From an uncultured bacterium (GTDB lineage Bacteria; Planctomycetota; Phycisphaerae; Phycisphaerales; SM1A02), in NCBI GenBank assembly GCA_903891095.1, contig CAITDI010000121.1, forward strand, positions 1-64,000: a stretch of 64,000 bases of DNA. Reading direction: 5' to 3'. Below are positions 18,384 to 26,521 of the stretch, piece by piece. A program made the translations under genes and the position numbers. The notes below the pieces were generated by a model. That model did no database searches, had not been told where the DNA came from, and worked only from the letters and a program-made list of their open reading frames with translations. Position 1 is the stretch's first letter. Each line of letters starts with the position of its first letter.

Positions 18384-21128
18384 TCAGTTGGCGCACGCGC
18401 CCCAGCTGTTGAGCATGAGACTGAGGTCGCCGCCGTCGACGACGCCTGAGCCGTCGATGTCTGCGCCGCCCGCGAACGCGCCGGGCATGCCCCACGCGGC
18501 GAGCAGCACCGCGAGGTCGCCACCGCCGACCATGTGGTCGTGATCGATGTCGGCCGGACAGAGATTCTCGCACGCGTCGAGCACGCCGTTGTGGTTGACA
18601 TCGAGGTGCGTCGGATCCTGCGCGATCTCGAACGAGTCGAGCAGGCCGTTGCGGTCGCAGTCGCCGATCCACGGATCCGCGATGGCGAGGTTCTCCGCAA
18701 AGCTGCGGATCGGCGTGGCGCCGGCAGCCGCGCGGCCGAGCCGTCCGACTGCGGGAACCGTGCCGTAGTCCGGCAGCACCAGCGACGGATGGTCGAACGG
18801 CGCGCTCTCGTTGCGCACGCGCTCGTCGGTCAGCGTCCGGAGGAACGCCGCGAGGTCAGACACGTGCGATTCCTCGAGATCCATCGCGAGAAGCGCGGGG
18901 TGGATGTTCGGCTCGTTCTGCTCATGGAAGTCGCCGCCGCGGTTGTAGAAGCGGATGACGTCCTCGAGCGTGGCCATGCTTCCGTTGTGGAAGTAGGGGC
19001 CCGTGAGCTCGACGTTGCGCAGGGTCGGCGTCTTGAAGCAGCCGTCGACGCGCGGCGCCAGGCCGCCGCCGTTGTAGAGCTGGCCGAACTCGGGCAGGTA
19101 GCTGCTCTGCTGCACGCGGCGCGAGACCGAGAGCGGCGTGCCGTTCGGATGCGTGCCGCCCACGCCGAGGTCGTCGGTCGTCGGCCGCACGCCGATGTTG
19201 TAGAAGCCCGTGTCGTAGACCGAGAGCGCGCGCTGCTGCAGCGTGGCGCGGGTCACGCCGTCGATCTCGACGCGGTAGTCGCCGATCGGCACGTTGAGCA
19301 CGCTGATGCCGAGCGTGAGGTTGCCGTCGCGCACCAGCACGTCGACAAAGAGCGCCGCAGTCGGCCCGAGTCGCGCCATGGGCAGGATCGGCGCGAAGCG
19401 CCAGTTGTTCGGCATCAGGTTGCGCGGCGGCAGCGGGACCCAGACCAGGTGCTTGCCAGCCGGATCGAAGACGGTCACGCCTCCGCCGTTGAGCGGGAAG
19501 TCCAGCAGTCGCACGCTCGGCTCGAAGCCCAGCGGCGGCTCCTTGAACACCACCACGCGCGCCAGTGCATCCTGGTTGTCGTTCATGAACTCGAGCGGCG
19601 CAGGCGGGAACCGGAAGTTCGGCGGCAGCGGCGTCGGCTCGGGGATGTTGCGCGGGTCGAGCGGCCACGGATCGATGATGTCGGGCAGGCCGTCGTTGTC
19701 ATCGTCGAGGTCCTCGTTGTTGCCGATGTGGTCGTGGTCGGTGTCGATCCACTCCGCCGGATCAAACGGGAAGGCGTCGACGATGTCGGGCCAGCCGTCG
19801 TTGTCGGAGTCAGGCGCGCCAGGGAACGCGCCCGCGATCGGACCAGTGTGGTCGCCGTTGCCGTTGTTGTTGACGCCGTTGCCGGCGAGGATCGCCTCGC
19901 CGACATAGCTCGCGCCCGTGAACAGCGGCGTGAAGTGGCAGAGCCGGCAGTTGGTCGCCGGCATCGACGGATCGAGGTTGAAGAACAACCGCAGGCCGCG
20001 GAGCTCCTGCTCGGTCATCACGGTGTTCGCAGTGCCTGCGGGTCCACCTTGCTCGACCCACTGGTCGTATCGCGTGTCGTCGGACACGAGCGTCGCCTCG
20101 TACATCTGCACCGCGAGGCCGAAGAAGAGCGCCATGTTGGCCTCGATCATCTTGGCGCGGCCGGGGACCTGGATGTTCGAGCACCACTCGGGCTTGAACG
20201 CGGCGCGAATCATCTGCTCGTAGGTCTGCGTGAGGCCTGCCGCGCCGGCGGAGTACGCGCCGAGCACGCTGTCGGTCGGGCTCACGCGCTGCGTGGCGAG
20301 CGCCTTCGTGCTCAGCAGCTTGTGGGCGACGTTGACCCAGTTGCGTCCGTGCGCGGCCATCTCGACGTCGTTGTTGACCGGGCCGACCGCCTGCGAGGCG
20401 AGCGACGCATGGTCGATGGAGAGACGCACCTGCACGGCGCGCCCCGTGTTCATGTCGAGCTTCCACACGCGGGCGGTCGTGTCGACCGTGCCGAACGGAT
20501 TCAGGCCGTTGAACCACGCGTTCGCGCGGCCATCCCAGAACTGGCGCACATTGTGCACCGCGTTGATGACCGACGGCGCATTGCGCCCAGTCACCTGCGG
20601 GAATGCCTGGCCGTGGCTGACCCACACGGTCTCCTCGGATTCCGTGCAGCTCTCGGTGTAGTCGGTGTTGACGCCGTTAAAGACCTCGCGGAACACGCCC
20701 TGCGAGCCCGCGACATCGTCGTGGCTCTGCAGCCGCGTGCTGAATCGGTTCGCGGGATCCTCGACATGCGTAAACGGAAACGCAGCCAGCGGCGCACGCG
20801 CGCCTGGCTCGGTGCCCGACTTGAACTGTCCGTTCGTGCCGGGATGGAAGGTGTTGTTGATGCGCGCATCCGCGCCTGCCTGGTGGTGGCATGTGGCGCA
20901 CGCGGTATTGCCGTCGCTGCCGATCCGCACATCCCAGAAGAGCGCCTTGCCCAGGCGGACAGCTGCCTCGCGATTCGCGATGTAGTCGTTGATCGTGGTC
21001 GGTTCGAGAACGGGGACGAGTTTGAGCGACGGCTCGAACGCAGCCTGCCCGAAGGCAGAACCGGTCAAGGCCATTCCAATCGCGATCGTCAAGCTTCCGC
21101 ACAGCCGTGCGGAGAAAAGCTCGAGCAT
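18384..21128 (-). CDS. Exported diheme MauG/cytochrome c peroxidase-like protein 2 with TSP3 and dockerin-like modules
   Basis: 914 aa from ATG 21128, preceded by the same AGAGGTGGC ribosome-binding context as its paralogue. A signal peptide ends near TGSAFGQ. Hemes: C77-C80-H81 (CATCHH) and C394-C397-H398 (CRLCHF). A TSP3 calcium repeat (DSDNDGWPD, DTDHDHIGN) follows the second heme, then TGPYFHNGSMATLED and a dockerin-like end (CPADIDHDHMVGGGDL, then LMLNSWGACAN). Domain order is the same as in gene 1, so the pair arose by duplication. It sits directly downstream of the SCO1-like gene but behind a terminator and has its own promoter. Confidence 0.9.
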   Translation of the reverse strand: MLELFSARLCGSLTIAIGMALTGSAFGQAAFEPSLKLVPVLEPTTINDYIANREAAVRLGKALFWDVRIGSDGNTACATCHHQAGADARINNTFHPGTNGQFKSGTEPGARAPLAAFPFTHVEDPANRFSTRLQSHDDVAGSQGVFREVFNGVNTDYTESCTESEETVWVSHGQAFPQVTGRNAPSVINAVHNVRQFWDGRANAWFNGLNPFGTVDTTARVWKLDMNTGRAVQVRLSIDHASLASQAVGPVNNDVEMAAHGRNWVNVAHKLLSTKALATQRVSPTDSVLGAYSAGAAGLTQTYEQMIRAAFKPEWCSNIQVPGRAKMIEANMALFFGLAVQMYEATLVSDDTRYDQWVEQGGPAGTANTVMTEQELRGLRLFFNLDPSMPATNCRLCHFTPLFTGASYVGEAILAGNGVNNNGNGDHTGPIAGAFPGAPDSDNDGWPDIVDAFPFDPAEWIDTDHDHIGNNEDLDDDNDGLPDIIDPWPLDPRNIPEPTPLPPNFRFPPAPLEFMNDNQDALARVVVFKEPPLGFEPSVRLLDFPLNGGGVTVFDPAGKHLVWVPLPPRNLMPNNWRFAPILPMARLGPTAALFVDVLVRDGNLTLGISVLNVPIGDYRVEIDGVTRATLQQRALSVYDTGFYNIGVRPTTDDLGVGGTHPNGTPLSVSRRVQQSSYLPEFGQLYNGGGLAPRVDGCFKTPTLRNVELTGPYFHNGSMATLEDVIRFYNRGGDFHEQNEPNIHPALLAMDLEESHVSDLAAFLRTLTDERVRNESAPFDHPSLVLPDYGTVPAVGRLGRAAAGATPIRSFAENLAIADPWIGDCDRNGLLDSFEIAQDPTHLDVNHNGVLDACENLCPADIDHDHMVGGGDLAVLLAAWGMPGAFAGGADIDGSGVVDGGDLSLMLNSWGACAN

Positions 21129-21229
21129 GAGCCACCTCTGGCGTCGATCGATGATCCAACAGTGTTCAAGAGGGCCCGGGACGAGCGGTACCTCTGGAAA
21201 CCCGCATACCCACTACGCGAGTTGACAGG

Positions 21230-21257
21230 AACCTATGCCTGAACGGGTCCGAGTCAA
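21230..21257 (-). promoter_or_regulatory. Predicted sigma70-type promoter of MauG-like gene 2
   Basis: TTGACT (21257-21252), 16 nt, TAGGTT (21235-21230) on the minus strand, matching the promoter at 18193-18220. It predicts a 5' leader of about 95 nt. The leader shares CCGGGACGARCGG (plus-strand reading, at 21176-21188) with gene 1. Confidence 0.65.
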
Positions 21258-21312
21258 GGTATTCACAGACAAGACTGCAAAGATCATGCGACCGATACGG
21301 ACCGTACATCCC

Positions 21313-21346
21313 GAAAAAGACAGCGACCACACGTGAGTGTGGTCGC
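21313..21346 (-). terminator. Intrinsic terminator of the SCO1-like gene
   Basis: GCGACCACAC (21323-21332) pairs with GTGTGGTCGC (21337-21346). On the minus strand the hairpin is followed by TGTCTTTTTC. The SCO gene stop is at 21417. Confidence 0.8.
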
Positions 21347-21416
21347 CGTTCCCCGCACGGTCCTCGATCAATAAGTCCCTGAGAGTTGCGCGCGGGATGT
21401 CGTGATGCCTTGAGCC

Positions 21417-22268
21417 TTACAGCGGTTCTCCGCCGAGTGGCTTGCGTGGCTGGTAGTTCGGGATCTTTCGCGAGGTCGCGTCGGGCTCGCGCTCGACGCC
21501 AGGAACGCGAGGTCGGCGATCGGGCGGGATCACCGCGAGCATGCTGCGCGCGGTGAGCAGGGGGTTGCCCAGCGCGGGGCACGACGACCACTTGTCGATG
21601 CGATGGTTGCCGAAGCGCGCCATGCCCGTGTGGCCGTTGAGGTTCCCGTCGAGCTCTTCATCGCGCTCGAAGAAGCCAAACGCCCAACGGATGTCCTTGA
21701 TCGCGGACTTTGGTCCGCTGAAGTAGCGCCAGCCCGGACGGCCGTAGATGCCGTGGTCGATCATGTACTGCTTGAGATCCTCGGGCGAATCCTCGGCCAG
21801 CGAGAACGAGTAGAACTGCACGGGGTTGTCCATCACCGGCTTGAGCAGGTCGTAGGCACCCGCCATGTGCGTGGTCATGTCGAGGCAGATGCCCTTGCAC
21901 TGCACGTACATGAACGTCGCGGCAAAGACCTTGCCGCGGATGAGGTCATCGTTGAAGCGGACGACGTTGCCGTCCTGGTCGACGAGCTCGTGGTTGCGGA
22001 ACGTGCGCGTTCCGTCGGGTTCCATGTGCGTCGCGCCGGGCTCGTCGTCGAACTCGAGCTTCTTCAGGCGCGCCATCGCGTTCTGCGTCTTCTGCGTGGT
22101 GCAGCCGCTCAGGAGCGCTGCGAAAGGCAGCAGCATCGAGCCGAAGGCCTTGCGCCTGCGGAGAGTTTGTTCCTGCGTTGGTTCCGCGGGGGAGCTCACA
22201 TCGCGCGCTTGCGGCGCGTGGTTGTCGACTGACCGCTGGACATCGCGCGGTGCTTCGTCTTGTGCCAT
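21417..22268 (-). CDS. SCO1/SenC-family lipoprotein 1
   Basis: 283 aa from ATG 22268, with GGAG 7-8 nt upstream. The N-terminal 36 residues are polar, then RRRKAFGSMLLPFAALLSGC forms a membrane leader with a lipobox Cys at 56. The thioredoxin-like domain carries the SCO CxxxC pair C124-C128 (QCKGIC) and a later His in GHTGMARF, the third copper ligand position of the family. The Pro usual after CxxxC is missing. SCO proteins deliver copper or keep copper-site cysteines reduced, normally for cytochrome oxidase. Here the gene follows MCO5 on the same strand with a 109-nt gap, which suggests service to the multicopper oxidases. It is the most diverged of the three paralogues. Confidence 0.88.
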   Translation of the reverse strand: MAQDEAPRDVQRSVDNHAPQARDVSSPAEPTQEQTLRRRKAFGSMLLPFAALLSGCTTQKTQNAMARLKKLEFDDEPGATHMEPDGTRTFRNHELVDQDGNVVRFNDDLIRGKVFAATFMYVQCKGICLDMTTHMAGAYDLLKPVMDNPVQFYSFSLAEDSPEDLKQYMIDHGIYGRPGWRYFSGPKSAIKDIRWAFGFFERDEELDGNLNGHTGMARFGNHRIDKWSSCPALGNPLLTARSMLAVIPPDRRPRVPGVEREPDATSRKIPNYQPRKPLGGEPL

Positions 22269-22291
22269 GGTGGACTCCGATTGAAAGACAT

Positions 22292-22333
22292 CCCCATCGA
22301 GCCGCGCCGGACGACGTGGCGGGCCCGACGGGG
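22292..22333 (-). other. Hairpin between MCO5 and the SCO1-like gene
   Basis: An imperfect stem with arms around 22301-22308 and 22318-22324, closed outside by CCCC (22292-22295) and GGGG (22330-22333). The loop reads GGACGACGT on plus, GTCGTCC on the coding strand. The same loop core occurs in the hairpins after MCO6 and MCO7. No T tract follows, so it is more likely a processing or leader structure than a terminator. Confidence 0.45.
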
Positions 22334-22377
22334 AAGTCGATCTCAACTATGTCCTCAATTCGAGGCCGTGCAAATGT

Positions 22378-24057
22378 TTATGGCGTGATGTCCCAACGAA
22401 CCATCATCGCGTGATCCTCGTGGATCAGGTTATGGCAGTGCATCGGGTACTTGCCGAGCCAGTCGCGGAACTTGATGTACACCTGGATCTGGTCGCCCGG
22501 ATAGAGCGGGTGCACATCCTTGCGGCCTTGCAGCGTCGTGCCAGCGACAGGCACGCCGTTGATGCTGAGATAGCGCGGCTCCTCGCAGTGATTATGAAGC
22601 GGATGCGACCATCCGCCCGCGGTGGAGAAGTTCCAGATCTCGGCGGTGTTGATCTTCACGGCCGCGTCGCAGCGGGTCTGATCGAAGATCTGGCCGTTGA
22701 CCTGCCACATGCCGTTGCCGCGCGTGAGCGCGAACGTGCGCTCGCCGACGACGGGGACGTTCATCTCAGGCTGCGCCCGCAGGAACGTCGGCACGCGGCT
22801 GTTGTCGGGCACGCCCGTCTCGGGGCGGATGATGAACTTGAGCAGCTGCGGCGACTGGTTCATCGGCAGCGTGTTGCCGGTGGGCGCGCGGCCGTTGGTC
22901 TGCTCGGCTCGGTTGACCAGGTAGAGCGTCGTCGTCGATGCGGGCAGGCGGCTGAAGTCGATCACGATGTCCGCGCGCTCGGCGACGTGCAGCTTGACGT
23001 TCTGGCGCTCCATCGGCACCGGAAGCATGTTGCCGTCGTTGGCGAGGTACTGGAACGTCATGCCGTTCGACAGCCAGAAGTCGTATGCGCGCGAGATGCC
23101 GCCGTCGAGCAGACGGAAGCGGTACTTGCGGCGCTCGACCTCGAAGTACGGCTGCACGCGGCCGTTCACGAGGAACTTGTCGCCGAGGATGCCGTCCATG
23201 TTCATGAGATCCATGGTCAGGATGCCGTTGGCGTCGAAGTTGCGGTCGGTGAAGACCAGCGGGATGTCGTAGCGGTTCTTCACGCGCTTGCCATCGGGCA
23301 CGCCGCTGGGCAGACGGAACGCATCGGGATTCGGGTCGTTCTCGTTGCCGCTGTCGAGGTCATCGTGCAGCAGCCAGAAGCCCGTGAGGCCGCGGTACAC
23401 GTTCTGCGACGTGAAGTCGAGGCAGTGGTCGTGGTACCAGAGCGTGCCCTTGGCCTCGAGCTTGTCGGGCTGGCCCGTGGTGATGTCGGTCGCGTAGATG
23501 TTGGGCCAGTGGTGGTCGTGGTAGTGACCGGGGCTGTAGATGTTCCACGGGCCGCCGTCGGACTCGGGCGCGTGGTGGCCGTTGTGGACGTGCGTCGTGA
23601 CATCGCAGTTGCCGAAACCAACCGGCGCGGCGGGAAGGCAGTTCGAGATGCGGCAGTGCGTCGGCTCGCCGTACCTCATCATGAAGGTCGGGCCGGGCAC
23701 GCAGCCGTCGTAGGTGAAGAGCGCGCTAAAGCCCAGCTGCGGATGCGGGCGGCAGAGCTGCTCGCATGCCTGCATCTCGTAGAACTTGACGGGACGGAAC
23801 TCGTCGTAGCGCTGGTGGCGCGCCTCGTCGATCGGCTCGCCGGTCACGTACTGCTGGCCGAACGGGATCGGGATCTTCCACGGCGCGAACGCAAGCGGCT
23901 GCATCCACGGCGTCGTGAACGGGCTCGTCGGGTTCTCCGCGAGCATGGACCGCGAGAACTTGGTGTTGATGAAAAACGCTCCCGTCGCGAGGGCGGTGCC
24001 CTGCGCGAACTGGCGTCGCGAGACCTTGGTATCGAGCGGATTGAGCGAACGAGACAA
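22378..24057 (-). CDS. Multicopper oxidase 5 (CotA/phenoxazinone synthase-like)
   Basis: 559 aa from TTG 24057, chosen because AGAGGTG (24068-24062) is well placed and no ATG or GTG lies closer to the Tat motif; the frame stays open further upstream. The leader SRRQFAQGTALATGAFFINT is twin-arginine type. Copper motifs: THVHNGHH, WYHDHCLDFT, HPLHNHCEEP and HCHNLIHEDHAMM, complete. The minus-strand trio MCO5-7 forms a subfamily distinct from MCO1-4: HNHCEEPRY replaces HFHVEEGR, adding a Cys next to a copper-binding His, and NLIHEDH replaces NGVHEDH at the type 1 site. It is followed by the SCO1-like gene. Confidence 0.9.
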   Translation of the reverse strand: MSRSLNPLDTKVSRRQFAQGTALATGAFFINTKFSRSMLAENPTSPFTTPWMQPLAFAPWKIPIPFGQQYVTGEPIDEARHQRYDEFRPVKFYEMQACEQLCRPHPQLGFSALFTYDGCVPGPTFMMRYGEPTHCRISNCLPAAPVGFGNCDVTTHVHNGHHAPESDGGPWNIYSPGHYHDHHWPNIYATDITTGQPDKLEAKGTLWYHDHCLDFTSQNVYRGLTGFWLLHDDLDSGNENDPNPDAFRLPSGVPDGKRVKNRYDIPLVFTDRNFDANGILTMDLMNMDGILGDKFLVNGRVQPYFEVERRKYRFRLLDGGISRAYDFWLSNGMTFQYLANDGNMLPVPMERQNVKLHVAERADIVIDFSRLPASTTTLYLVNRAEQTNGRAPTGNTLPMNQSPQLLKFIIRPETGVPDNSRVPTFLRAQPEMNVPVVGERTFALTRGNGMWQVNGQIFDQTRCDAAVKINTAEIWNFSTAGGWSHPLHNHCEEPRYLSINGVPVAGTTLQGRKDVHPLYPGDQIQVYIKFRDWLGKYPMHCHNLIHEDHAMMVRWDITP

Positions 24058-24178
24058 CACGCACCTCTGTTGCCGCCGAAGCGGCGATATGTCAGCACAC
24101 GCGGCGAACCGCGCTGCGAACGACAGAAGCCCGTCGAGCGACGACCCCTGATTCGCGTGCTGTGTGTTCAAGCTCGTT

Positions 24179-24212
24179 GCAGGGACGACTGCTGCGAGCC
24201 GGGGCAAGCCCC
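24179..24212 (-). promoter_or_regulatory. Two leader hairpins upstream of MCO5
   Basis: On plus, GCAG (24179-24182) pairs with CTGC (24192-24195) around a loop containing GACGACT, and GGGG (24201-24204) pairs with CCCC (24209-24212) around CAAG. The MCO6 leader has the same two hairpins in the same order with different stem bases but the same loops, a covariation pattern expected of a structured RNA leader. About 125-155 nt before the start. Confidence 0.5.
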
Positions 24213-24342
24213 AGATTGACGACGCGATACTGTTGCCCCGAAACAGCGCGTTGCAAACAGCGAGCCCGGAATCCATGCAATTGTGCGGGAGCGCGTGAGC
24301 TGCTGAAGGTCGGTCTGCGCGGCCGAGGCTGGTAAACCGCTG

Positions 24343-24400
24343 GAAAAACGCCGATCCCCGCCGCGCGCACCAGGACGACAATGGCGCGCGCGACGGGGAT
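24343..24400 (-). terminator. Intrinsic terminator of MCO6
   Basis: ATCCCCG (24354-24360) pairs with CGGGGAT (24394-24400), and CGCGCGC (24362-24368) with GCGCGCG (24384-24390). Five T follow on the minus strand (complement of 24343-24347). The loop contains GTCGTCC on the coding strand, as after MCO5 and MCO7. Confidence 0.75.
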
Positions 24401-24418
24401 GCGGACGATCGTGATTGC

Positions 24419-26101
24419 TTACGCGGTGATGTCCCAGCGGACCATCATGGCGTGATCCTCGTGGATCAGGTTGTGGCAGTGCATCGGGTACTTGCCGAGC
24501 CAGTCGCGGAACTTGATGTAGAACCTGATCTGGTCGCCCGGATAGAGCGGGTGCACGTCCTTGCGGCCCTGGTGCTGCGTGCCGACGACGGACTGGCCGT
24601 TGATCGACAGGTAGCGAGGTTCCTCGCAGTGGTTGTGCATCGGGTGCGCCCAACCGCCTGCGGTGGAGAAGTTCCAGATCTCGGCGGTGTTGATCTTCAC
24701 GGCTGCGTCGCAGCGGTTCTGATCAAAGATGTTGCCGTTGACGGTCCACACGCCGTTCGAGCGGGTGAGCGCAAAGGTGCGCTCGCCGACGACAGGCACG
24801 TTCATTTCGGGCTGCTCGCGGAGGAAGGTCGGCACGCGGCTGTTGTCGGTGACAGAGCCCGGACGGATGATGAACTTGAGCAGCTGGTTCGCCTGGTTCA
24901 TCGGCAGCGTGTTGCCGGTGGGGGCGCGGCCGTTGGTCTGCTCGGCGCGGTTGACGAGGTAGAGCTCGGTCGTCGACGCCGGCAGCTGGCTGAAGTCGAC
25001 GATGATGTCCGCGCGCTCGGCGACGAGCAGCTTGACGTTCTGCACTTCCATCGGCACGGGAATCATGTTGCCGTCGTTGGCGAGGTACTGGAACGTCATG
25101 CCGTTCGACAGCCAGATGTCGTATCCGCGCGAGATGCCGCCGTCGAGCAGACGGAAGCGGTACTTGCGGCGCTCGACCTCGAAGTACGGCTGCACGCGGC
25201 CGTTCACGAGGAACTTGTCGCCGAGGATGCCGTCCATGTTCAGGAGGTCCATGGTCTGGACGCCCGTGATGGGATCGAAGTTGCGGTCGGTGAAGACCAG
25301 CGGGATGTCGTAGCGGTTCTTGACGCGCTTGCCATCGGGCACGCCGCTGGGCAGACGGAACGCGTCCGGATTCGGATCGTTCTCATTGCCGCTGTCGAGG
25401 TCATCGAAGAGCAGCCAGAAGCCCGTCAGGCCGCGGTACACGTTCTGCGACGTGAAGTCGAGGCAGTGGTCGTGGTACCAGAGCGTGCCCTTGGCCTCGC
25501 GCTTGTCGGGGTGACCGGTGGTGATGTCGGTCGCGTAGATGTTCGGCCAGTGGTGGTCGTGGTAGCTGCCGGGGCTGTGGATGTTCCACGGGCCGCCGTC
25601 GGACTCGGGCGCGTGGTGGCCGTTGTGGACGTGCGTGGTGACGTCGCAATTGCCGTAGCCCACGGGCGCAGCCGGGAGGCAGTTGGAGATGCGGCAGTGC
25701 GTCGGCTCGCCGTAGCGCATCATGAAGGTCGGACCAGGCACGCAGCCGTCGTAGGTCGACAGCGGGCTGAGCCCGAGCTGCGGATGCAGGCGGCAGAGCT
25801 GCTCGCATGCCTGCATCTCGTAGAACTTGACGGGACGGAACTCGTCGTAGCGCTGGTGGCGCGACTCGTCGATCGGCGAGCCCGTCACGTACTGCTGGCC
25901 GAACGGGATCGGCGTCTTCCACGGTGCGAATGCGAGCGGCTGCATCCACGGCGTGGTCGCCGGGCTCGCAGGCACGTTCGCGAGCATCGACCGCGAGAAC
26001 TTGGTGTTGATGAAGAACGCGCCCGTGGCGAGGGCCGTGCCCTGCGCGAACGTGCGACGCGAGACCTTCGCGTTCAGGGCGTTGAACGGCGAATCAGACA
26101 A
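24419..26101 (-). CDS. Multicopper oxidase 6 (CotA/phenoxazinone synthase-like)
   Basis: 560 aa from TTG 26101, with GGGGG six nt upstream. The start overlaps the end of a 29-codon leader ORF (TTGTCTGA, 8 nt), which points to translational coupling. Leader: SRRTFAQGTALATGAFFINT. Copper motifs: THVHNGHH, WYHDHCLDFT, HPMHNHCEEP and HCHNLIHEDHAMM, all intact. It is nearly the same as MCO5 over most of its length, so the pair is a recent duplication. It is transcribed as its own unit from the 420-nt region behind the second SCO gene, with a terminator after the stop. Confidence 0.9.
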   Translation of the reverse strand: MSDSPFNALNAKVSRRTFAQGTALATGAFFINTKFSRSMLANVPASPATTPWMQPLAFAPWKTPIPFGQQYVTGSPIDESRHQRYDEFRPVKFYEMQACEQLCRLHPQLGLSPLSTYDGCVPGPTFMMRYGEPTHCRISNCLPAAPVGYGNCDVTTHVHNGHHAPESDGGPWNIHSPGSYHDHHWPNIYATDITTGHPDKREAKGTLWYHDHCLDFTSQNVYRGLTGFWLLFDDLDSGNENDPNPDAFRLPSGVPDGKRVKNRYDIPLVFTDRNFDPITGVQTMDLLNMDGILGDKFLVNGRVQPYFEVERRKYRFRLLDGGISRGYDIWLSNGMTFQYLANDGNMIPVPMEVQNVKLLVAERADIIVDFSQLPASTTELYLVNRAEQTNGRAPTGNTLPMNQANQLLKFIIRPGSVTDNSRVPTFLREQPEMNVPVVGERTFALTRSNGVWTVNGNIFDQNRCDAAVKINTAEIWNFSTAGGWAHPMHNHCEEPRYLSINGQSVVGTQHQGRKDVHPLYPGDQIRFYIKFRDWLGKYPMHCHNLIHEDHAMMVRWDITA

Positions 26102-26183
26102 GATGCACCCCCGATGCGGTTCCGCAAAGCGAAACGTGAGCGTGCTGCGACGCAGCACGGCGCACGCCATGAGACGACTTCAT
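26094..26183 (-). CDS. Leader peptide of MCO6 (uORF)
   Basis: 29 aa. AAGGAG (26194-26189) lies 5 nt before ATG 26183, the best ribosome binding site in this locus. The peptide starts MKSSHGVRRAASQHA and has further His and one Cys (HAHVSLCG). Its TGA (26096-26094) overlaps the MCO6 TTG start by 8 nt. The MCO7 leader ORF begins M-x-SSHG-x-R, contains ASQHA near its end, closes on Val-stop and overlaps its oxidase by the same 8 nt, so the two are homologous. The start codon sits in the stem of a hairpin (26166-26186). I infer a translational switch for the oxidase. Precedent: the cutF small ORF upstream of the multicopper oxidase gene cutO in Rhodobacter capsulatus, which has an unrelated sequence. 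Confidence 0.7.
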   Translation of the reverse strand: MKSSHGVRRAASQHAHVSLCGTASGVHLV

Positions 26184-26262
26184 GGCATACTCCTTGGTTG
26201 GTTGTTGAGCTCGAGCAGTGACGACTACTGCAAGCCAGGACGCAAGGTCCTGTGGTGACGAC
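26166..26262 (-). promoter_or_regulatory. MCO6 mRNA leader with three hairpins
   Basis: On plus: GCCATGA (26166-26172) / TCATGGC (26180-26186) with loop GACGACT, containing the leader-peptide ATG in its stem; GCAGT (26215-26219) / ACTGC (26227-26231) with loop GACGACT; AGGAC (26237-26241) / GTCCT (26247-26251) with loop GCAAG. A third GACGAC lies at 26257-26262. The second and third hairpins match those of MCO5 in loop but not stem sequence. This looks like a folded leader that could expose or hide the leader-peptide ribosome binding site. Confidence 0.55.
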
Positions 26263-26388
26263 AATTGAATGTGGGGGCGATTTGTTCGACTGCAAGGAAT
26301 GCGCGCGCGATCCTCAGTTTTCGGATCTTCAGATACAAACTGCAAAGGTCGCGCATCTCCAACCTGACCATCGCGCAACGCAACACGC

Positions 26389-26447
26389 AAAAAGAAGCGC
26401 ACGCGCTCCTTGCCTGGCTCTTGCGAGTTTCGGCGAAGCGCGTGCGC
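26389..26447 (-). terminator. Intrinsic terminator of the SCO2-like gene
   Basis: GCGCACGCGCT (26397-26407) pairs with AGCGCGTGCGC (26437-26447). On the minus strand a TTTTT stretch follows (complement of 26390-26394). The loop is long (29 nt). Confidence 0.65.
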
Positions 26448-26457
26448 TCCCAACCAA

Positions 26458-26496
26458 GGTTCGTTCCGCGGGTTCGTTCTGCGGGTTCGTTTCGCG
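26458..26496. repeat. 13-bp tandem repeat, 3 units
   Basis: GGTTCGTTCCGCG, GGTTCGTTCTGCG and GGTTCGTTTCGCG are directly adjacent, between the SCO2-like stop (26522) and its terminator. A CGCGCG inverted repeat follows at about 26493-26510. Confidence 0.75.
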
Positions 26497-26521
26497 CGAT
26501 GTTTCGCGCGGAATCAGTTCG

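Noticed and set aside
21166-21207. A 13-codon frame in the leader of MauG-like gene 2 (MRVSRGTARPGPS)
   Set aside because: No good ribosome binding site and no stop-start overlap; the similarity to gene 1 follows from the shared leader DNA block, and the gene 1 frame has no equivalent stop.
22378-24171. An upstream TTG (24171) as an extended start of MCO5, reading through NTQHANQGSSLDG
   Set aside because: The in-frame extension is open, but the AGAGGTG site fits the TTG at 24057 and the other paralogues start close to the twin-arginine motif. It may be a leader ORF that lost its stop, which I cannot show.
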